Below are positions 59,607 through 64,000 of a DNA stretch of 64,000 bases, piece by piece. The DNA lies in contig DATDIL010000187.1 in assembly GCA_036521075.1 (NCBI GenBank), forward strand, positions 62,001-126,000, read 5' to 3'. The translations under genes and the position numbers were made by a program. The DNA comes from DAIDKA01 sp036521075 (lineage in GTDB: Bacteria > Pseudomonadota > Gammaproteobacteria > Steroidobacterales > Steroidobacteraceae). Under the pieces are notes generated by a model. The model worked only from the letters and a program-made list of their open reading frames with translations. It ran no database searches and was not told the DNA's origin. Every line of letters begins with the position of its first letter. Position 1 is the stretch's first letter.

Positions 59607-60635
59607 CTACTCGGCCTCGGCCCGAATCGGCCGCCGCATCAGCGTGCGCACCACTTCATCGGCGGGCAGGCCTTCGTACAGCACGCGGTACACACCCTCG
59701 CACAGGGGCATGTCCACCTGCTCGCGTTGCGCGACGGCCCGCACCGCCCGCGCGGCGTGCACGCCCTCGACGACCTGACCGATCTGGGTGCGCGCCTGAT
59801 CGATGTTGCGGCCCTGCGCCAGCAGCAGGCCGAAGCGCCGGTTGCGACTTTGATCATCGGTGCAGCTCAAGACCAGGTCACCGAGACCAGCCAGGCCCAT
59901 GAATGTCTCGCGGCTGGCGCCCAGCGCCACGCCCAGGCGCACCATCTCGGTCAGGCCGCGCGTGATGAGCGCGATGCGCGTATTCGCGCCAAACCCGAGA
60001 CCATCGGACAGCCCCGCGGCGAGCGCGAGCACGTTCTTCACGGCACCGCCGACTTCGACACCCACGATGTCGGTCGAGGTGTAGGCACGAAAGTGGGTGG
60101 AAGACAGATCCTGTGCCAGGGCGGCGGCGAAGCCGGCATCGGACGAGGCGACCGTCATCGCCGTGGGCAGTCCGGCACCGACTTCGGATGCGAAGGTAGG
60201 GCCGGACAGCACTGCGAACGCGCGGCCCGTGCCCAGGGTGGCCCGCGCCACCTGGTGCGGCAGCAGGCCGCTTTGCGCCTCAAAGCCCTTGGTGGCCCAG
60301 GCGAGCCGCATCTGCGGACTGAGCAAAGGCCGGATCTGCCCGAGCATGGCGCGGAAGGAATCACTGGGGACCACGACCAGCACATCGAGGGCCCCGGCCA
60401 GCTGCGCGGCGAGATCCGTCCCGACGCTGAGCGAGTCGGGAAAATCGCCCGTTGGCAGGTAGCGTCGATTGGCGCGCTCCCGGACCATCTTGGCCACCTG
60501 TTCGCGGTCGCGACCCCACAGCCGCGTCGCCTTGCCGCTGCGCGCAAACTGGATGGCAAGCGCGGTGCCCCACGACCCCGCGCCGAGCACCGCAATGGGT
60601 GACCCGGTCGGCGGCAAACCCGCTTCGACCCCCAT
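59607..60635 (-). CDS. gpsA: Glycerol-3-phosphate dehydrogenase [NAD(P)+]
   Basis: Reduces dihydroxyacetone phosphate to sn-glycerol-3-phosphate for phospholipid synthesis. It has 342 residues. IAVLGAGSWGTALAIQFARS is the Rossmann start, AVKNVLALAAGLSDGLGFGA contains the catalytic Lys, and GDLVLSCTDDQSRNRRFGLL is conserved. The ATG giving MGVEAGLPP lies four bases after the secB stop, so the two genes are co-transcribed. Confidence 0.97.
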   Translation of the reverse strand: MGVEAGLPPTGSPIAVLGAGSWGTALAIQFARSGKATRLWGRDREQVAKMVRERANRRYLPTGDFPDSLSVGTDLAAQLAGALDVLVVVPSDSFRAMLGQIRPLLSPQMRLAWATKGFEAQSGLLPHQVARATLGTGRAFAVLSGPTFASEVGAGLPTAMTVASSDAGFAAALAQDLSSTHFRAYTSTDIVGVEVGGAVKNVLALAAGLSDGLGFGANTRIALITRGLTEMVRLGVALGASRETFMGLAGLGDLVLSCTDDQSRNRRFGLLLAQGRNIDQARTQIGQVVEGVHAARAVRAVAQREQVDMPLCEGVYRVLYEGLPADEVVRTLMRRPIRAEAE

Positions 60636-60639
60636 CGGA

Positions 60640-61140
60640 CTAGTTCTTTGTCGCGGACGTCTGGTTGCTGGCATCGAGCAGTGCGCGCTCGTACAGCGCA
60701 TCGAAGTTCACCGGCGGCAGCAGGAACTGCGGGAAGCCGCCCTGGGTCACCAGATTCGAGACCGCGGCGCGGGCAAACGGAAATAGCACGTTCGGGCAGA
60801 TGGTGCCGATGGCGCGGCGCGCATCGTCATCGGAAAGATTGCGCATCACGAAGGCGCCGGCCTGTTTGACCTCGACCAGGAACATGGTCGATTCGCCGTG
60901 CTTCGCGGAGACGGTCACGGTCAGCACGATTTCGCGCAGTTCCGGCGAGAGGATACTGACGCCGGTATGCAGATCGAGGTTGATCTGCGGGTTCCACTGG
61001 CCATCGACGCGCGGGCCGTTCGGCGCCTCGTACGAACAGTCCTTCAGGTACACGGCCTGCAGGGCCAGCTGGCTGCCCGTGGCGTTCGGATCACCCAGCA
61101 TCGGGGCTGCGGGCGCGGCGCCGTCATTGTTGTCGGTCAT
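60640..61140 (-). CDS. secB: Protein-export chaperone SecB
   Basis: Tetrameric cytosolic chaperone that delivers preproteins to SecA. The protein has 166 residues. LQAVYLKDCSYEAPNGPR and PQINLDLHTGVSILSPELRE are the core strands, and ICPNVLFPFARAAVSNLVTQ plus GGFPQFLLPPVNFDALYERA are the conserved C-terminal helices. Its start overlaps the grxC stop by four bases. Confidence 0.97.
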   Translation of the reverse strand: MTDNNDGAAPAAPMLGDPNATGSQLALQAVYLKDCSYEAPNGPRVDGQWNPQINLDLHTGVSILSPELREIVLTVTVSAKHGESTMFLVEVKQAGAFVMRNLSDDDARRAIGTICPNVLFPFARAAVSNLVTQGGFPQFLLPPVNFDALYERALLDASNQTSATKN

Positions 61141-61403
61141 TCATGCATCTCCTGTAATAGCGGATCCAGCCCACCGGCAAGATCGAGCGCGATCAGATCA
61201 TCGCAGCCGCCGATATGGGTCTGGTTGATGAAAATCTGTGGCACGGAACTGCGTCCGCTGCGCGCGACCATCTGCCGGTGGGCCTCCGGACGGGCCTCGA
61301 CATCGATTTCCTCGAGCTCGACGCCCTTGGATGCGAGCAGCTGGCGGGCCCGCGTGCAGTAGGGGCACCAGCTGGTTGCGTAGAACTCGATTTTCGCCGC
61401 CAT
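61137..61403 (-). CDS. grxC: Glutaredoxin 3
   Basis: Small glutathione-dependent redox protein of 88 residues. YATSWCPYCTRARQLL contains the CPYC active site at about residues 13-16; SSVPQIFINQTHIGGCDDLI is the conserved cis-Pro and glutathione-binding segment. It sits between the rhodanese-like gene and secB with overlapping ends, a conserved gammaproteobacterial arrangement. Confidence 0.96.
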   Translation of the reverse strand: MAAKIEFYATSWCPYCTRARQLLASKGVELEEIDVEARPEAHRQMVARSGRSSVPQIFINQTHIGGCDDLIALDLAGGLDPLLQEMHE

Positions 61404-61825
61404 CAGCCCTTGGCCAGGGGGAGATTTTCGGCGCGCCAGGTGGCCAGCCCACCGCGTAGACAGAAGGTCTGGGTAAACCCCTGCGAGGCGAGCTTGCGCG
61501 CGACCAGCGGCCCTTGGGTCTCATCGGCGCCATAGACGATGACCGGCTTCTCGCGATGTTTCTTGAGGGTGTCACCGGCCTTGGGCAGCTGGTCAAAAGG
61601 CAGTTGCCGGGCGCCATTGATATGCCCGGCGGCGAACTCATCGAGGCTGCGGATGTCCAGCACCAAGGCCCCCTGGTTCATCAGCCGGATCAGCTCCTGC
61701 GGGGAAATCGCGCTCATGCCCTGTTTGCGCAGGTAGTACTCGTAGGCAAAGACCATCAGCGCGGCGACCGCGGCGGCGGCGGCCAGCAAGGGATGATGCC
61801 CAATGTATTCGATCAGCCTGTCCAT
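61403..61825 (-). CDS. Membrane-anchored rhodanese-like protein (YibN type)
   Basis: A 140-residue protein with an N-terminal helix (about residues 10-28) and one rhodanese domain: VLDIRSLDEFAAGHINGARQ. The active-site loop reads VIVYGADETQG, with no Cys at the nucleophile position, as in YibN, so sulphurtransferase activity is unlikely. It overlaps grxC by one base. Possible role: binding partner in envelope biogenesis or SecB-related export; unproven. Confidence 0.85.
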   Translation of the reverse strand: MDRLIEYIGHHPLLAAAAAVAALMVFAYEYYLRKQGMSAISPQELIRLMNQGALVLDIRSLDEFAAGHINGARQLPFDQLPKAGDTLKKHREKPVIVYGADETQGPLVARKLASQGFTQTFCLRGGLATWRAENLPLAKG

Positions 61826-61877
61826 CCAGCACGTCCCAGAGGCACACCCGCAAAAAAGGGCGCGTAGTATAACGAGC

Positions 61878-63047
61878 ATGGGTCAATCGCGTCGCATTGT
61901 GCTGCGGGTCGGCGTCGCGGCTGCCGCAGCCGGACTGCTGGCGGCCGGCGCCGCCCCCAATCGGCAGGCACAGACACAAGCGCAGCTGCAGGCATTGAAG
62001 GCCCAGATCGCGGCCATCCGCGACAAGGTCAGCCAGGATGCGGTGGAATCGGATCGCGGCGCTGCGGCCCTGCAGGCTGCCGAGGTGTTGGTGGCCGCGG
62101 GACGCGCGAAACTGGCGGATCTGCGCCACGAGCGCGCCGAGCGCACCGCCGATCGCGCCAGCGTCGCCGCCGAGCAGCGCAGCCGCGCCGTGGCCGTGGC
62201 CGACCTGCGTGCGGGGCTGGCGCAGCAGATGCGCGCGGCCTACATGATCGGGCACCAGGCGCCCCTGAAACTGCTGCTCAATCAGCAAGACCCCGCCAGG
62301 GCGAGCCGGATGTTCGTGTACTACAGTTATATGGGTCGCGCCCGCGCCGGGGTCATTGCGGGGATCGACACCGATATCCACAAGCTGGCCGATCTCGACG
62401 CACAGCTGGCGGCGGACGAACGGCGGCTGGATGCGCTGCAGAGCGCCACCACCGATGAGGTCGCGCAGCTGGAGGCGGCGCGTGCGCAGCGCGATGCGGC
62501 CCTCGTGGCCATCAAGGCTGACTCCCGCAACAGCGCCCGGATGCTGCAGCGACTGCAGGGTCAACAGGCGGCATTGACCGCACTGTTGGCCGACCTGAAG
62601 CGCGCGCTACAGCCTTTTCCCAGTGATCTGAGCGGTGCCTTCGGCTCCCGGCGCGGTCGTCTGGCGTGGCCCGTGGGGGGACACCTCGCGGCTCGCTTCG
62701 GGCAGGTGCGCGCCGGCGGCCTGAAGTGGGACGGGATGCTGATAGACACCGAGCGCGGCGCCGACGTGCGGGCGGTATATCGCGGCCGCGTCATTTATGC
62801 CGACTGGCTGCCGGGCTTGGGGCTGCTCACCATCGTGGATCACGGCGATGGCTATCTCAGTCTCTACGGTCACAACGACCGGCTCTACAAGGCCGTCGGC
62901 GACACCGTGGCGGCAGGTGAGGTGATCGCGGCCAGCGGCGATAGTGGCGGCAGCAGCCGGCCGCAGCTGTATTTCGAGATTCGCAAAGGCAGCCGCCCGG
63001 TCGACCCGGGCCCGTGGTTTCGCCAGCCCGCCCCGGTTAACAATTAG
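61878..63047 (+). CDS. envC: Murein hydrolase activator EnvC
   Basis: Periplasmic activator of the cell-division amidases AmiA/AmiB. It has 389 residues with signal peptide (about residues 1-30), two long coiled-coil stretches (residues 35-245) and a C-terminal LytM domain. The LytM region GGLKWDGMLIDTERGADVRA then GDGYLSLYGHN lacks the catalytic His/Asp pair of true M23 peptidases, as in E. coli EnvC, and ends LYFEIRKGSRPVDPGPWF. The ATG giving MGQSRRIVL is chosen; upstream in-frame codons lack homology. Confidence 0.93.
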   Translation: MGQSRRIVLRVGVAAAAAGLLAAGAAPNRQAQTQAQLQALKAQIAAIRDKVSQDAVESDRGAAALQAAEVLVAAGRAKLADLRHERAERTADRASVAAEQRSRAVAVADLRAGLAQQMRAAYMIGHQAPLKLLLNQQDPARASRMFVYYSYMGRARAGVIAGIDTDIHKLADLDAQLAADERRLDALQSATTDEVAQLEAARAQRDAALVAIKADSRNSARMLQRLQGQQAALTALLADLKRALQPFPSDLSGAFGSRRGRLAWPVGGHLAARFGQVRAGGLKWDGMLIDTERGADVRAVYRGRVIYADWLPGLGLLTIVDHGDGYLSLYGHNDRLYKAVGDTVAAGEVIAASGDSGGSSRPQLYFEIRKGSRPVDPGPWFRQPAPVNN

Positions 63048-63050
63048 AGA

Positions 63051-63067
63051 ATGTTGCAATGCAACAT
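63051..63067. promoter_or_regulatory. Perfect inverted repeat between envC and the GAF gene
   Basis: ATGTTGC-AAT-GCAACAT forms a perfect 7-base-arm palindrome directly after the envC stop. It could be an operator for the GAF-domain gene 66 bases downstream or a small terminator hairpin; it lacks a T-run. Confidence 0.45.
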
Positions 63068-63132
63068 ATACTTGGCATTAAGCATTGCGCAATTCGCCAA
63101 CTGGCGCATGGATCGCAGCCAACGCATTTGCG

Positions 63133-64000
63133 ATGTTTGAGGCTATGACCGGACCGGTATCAAGAGACGCGGGTAACGAAGGGTGGGGCTGGCTCGAACC
63201 ATTCTCACAACTGTTCCGCGCCATGATGCCGCGCGCTGCGACCATCGCGGTGTACAACGCCGCCGGCCGCATGCGCTGGTCGAACGACTCGACCATGGGA
63301 CCGGACTTGACGAGCCGGGTGGATGCCATGCTGCCGGTGGCGCACGACCGCAGTTCCGGTGACGGCACACTCGAACTGCTGGGCGAGCAGCCGGCGTATC
63401 TGTTCTGGATTCGCGCCGACAGCGGCGCGTTGCTGGCCGTGGTCGCCGTACTGACCCGACCGGCCCCGAACGAAACCGAGCCGCGCGGTTTCTCCTTCAC
63501 CCATTCGTTGCTGCGTCCGGCCCTGGAGTGCCTGCGGCGCGAACTGCTGGCGATGCACACCATTGAACAGCTCAAGGCATCGATCGGCGAACTCGACGAG
63601 GATCTGGACCTGCTGCTGGCGGACGCCGCCGATGCCAATACGGCTGCGGACGGCGCCGATGAACTGAAGAACCTGCTGCAGCGTATGGTCGGTCACCTCA
63701 AATGCACGGTGGCGGCGCTGATCGTTCCGGAGAAGGGCATCGCGCTGGTGCGCGGCGCCACCGACTCCAAAGCCGATGGCCAGCTCATCGCGCGCGCCCA
63801 CCGCCAGCTGCTGCAGATCGCCACTGCCAACCCGCATCCGGTCATTCTCAATGACACGCAGGGCGGACCGCTGGCCAATGTGATTTCCTGCCGCGCGCTG
63901 GTGTGTCCGGTACGCAGCGGCGGCGGCCGCGGCATGGGCCTGCTGGCCTTGCTGCGCGATCCGCTGGCCCACGAGTTCACGGCGCGCGACGGCCGGGTGG
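63133..64000 (+). CDS. GAF-domain signalling protein, 5' part (runs off window)
   Basis: Open frame of at least 289 codons with no stop before the window end. An N-terminal region (about residues 1-165) shows no clear motif; from about residue 180 (ELKNLLQRMVGHLKCTVAAL) the sequence resembles a GAF sensor domain (RALVCPVRSGGGRGMGLLAL). Such N-terminal regions commonly precede GGDEF/EAL or histidine-kinase outputs, which would lie outside the window. The first ATG (63133) is used; a second ATG four codons on, after GAGG, is possible. Confidence 0.65.
   Translation, partial: MFEAMTGPVSRDAGNEGWGWLEPFSQLFRAMMPRAATIAVYNAAGRMRWSNDSTMGPDLTSRVDAMLPVAHDRSSGDGTLELLGEQPAYLFWIRADSGALLAVVAVLTRPAPNETEPRGFSFTHSLLRPALECLRRELLAMHTIEQLKASIGELDEDLDLLLADAADANTAADGADELKNLLQRMVGHLKCTVAALIVPEKGIALVRGATDSKADGQLIARAHRQLLQIATANPHPVILNDTQGGPLANVISCRALVCPVRSGGGRGMGLLALLRDPLAHEFTARDGRV

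Noticed and set aside
62640..63047. Degenerate LytM site in EnvC as a broken peptidase
   Set aside because: EnvC activators normally lack the catalytic residues; this is the expected state.
1..64000. CRISPR arrays, rRNA, tRNA and insertion sequences
   Set aside because: No regularly spaced repeats, no tRNA cloverleaf or rRNA segment, no transposase or IS-like inverted ends were seen; a covariance-model search would be needed to exclude a degenerate small RNA.

Overview
This window is a high-GC chromosomal segment from a gammaproteobacterium. It carries the replication-origin neighbourhood rpmH-rnpA-yidD-yidC-mnmE on the minus strand, divergent from dnaA-dnaN-recF-gyrB on the plus strand. It also has a proteobacterial aa3-type cytochrome oxidase cluster, a glnA-ntrB-ntrC nitrogen regulon and a secB-gpsA-trmL block. 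The parS sites match the Pseudomonas-type TGTTCCACGTGGAACA. The overall character suggests a Xanthomonadales/Nevskiales/Steroidobacterales-like lineage, but sequence inspection alone cannot fix the genus.

Layout. 1-6.3 kb: the cytochrome c oxidase operon (ctaD 3' part, a 44-residue membrane protein, ctaG, ctaE, SURF1, an SCO-like protein, ctaA, ctaB). 6.4-15.5 kb: a glyoxalase II-type hydrolase, TPR protein, di-haem peroxidase, AI-2E-type permease, UvrD-type helicase, TrkA/TrkH and an orphan CheD-like protein. 15.5-18.7 kb: a cupin and a lower-GC BlaI/M56-peptidase regulatory operon. 18.9-21.7 kb: pyrF and mnmG. 21.7-29.0 kb: an accessory block between mnmG and mnmE (S33-type hydrolase, NatA/NatB-like ABC pair, orphan DNA methyltransferase, two tandem paralogous secreted proteins, a TonB-receptor remnant). 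29-39.5 kb: the origin core, with a well-formed oriC between dnaA and dnaN and three parS sites in and beside recF.

39.5-45.3 kb: small stress-type genes, two short-chain dehydrogenase remnants, a transglutaminase-like protein, an O-methyltransferase, a stand-alone MetE catalytic domain and a DUF2130 coiled-coil protein. 45.4-47.4 kb: an ECF sigma factor followed by a membrane protein with anti-sigma-like architecture whose periplasmic part is a cytochrome c' domain, then a TMEM175-type channel. 47.4-51 kb: a ParDE-like toxin-antitoxin pair, a Tat-type NmrA protein, an exported methyltransferase, a GFA-family protein and an acyltransferase. 51.3-56 kb: glnA with a sigma-54 promoter, a DUF4124 protein, ntrB and ntrC. 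56-59 kb: an MscS channel, a second cupin, and two back-to-back membrane-protein/XRE-regulator pairs sharing a palindromic operator. 59.1-64 kb: trmL, gpsA, secB, grxC, a rhodanese-like protein, envC and the start of a GAF-domain protein that runs off the window.

The observation most worth following is the predicted haem-sensing ECF sigma switch at 45.36-46.78 kb. Next are the M56/BlaI operon with a non-penicillin-binding sensor domain, the mirrored membrane-protein/HTH modules, and the origin architecture: oriC unwinding element, parS sites inside recF, and absence of rsmG-parA-parB after mnmG.
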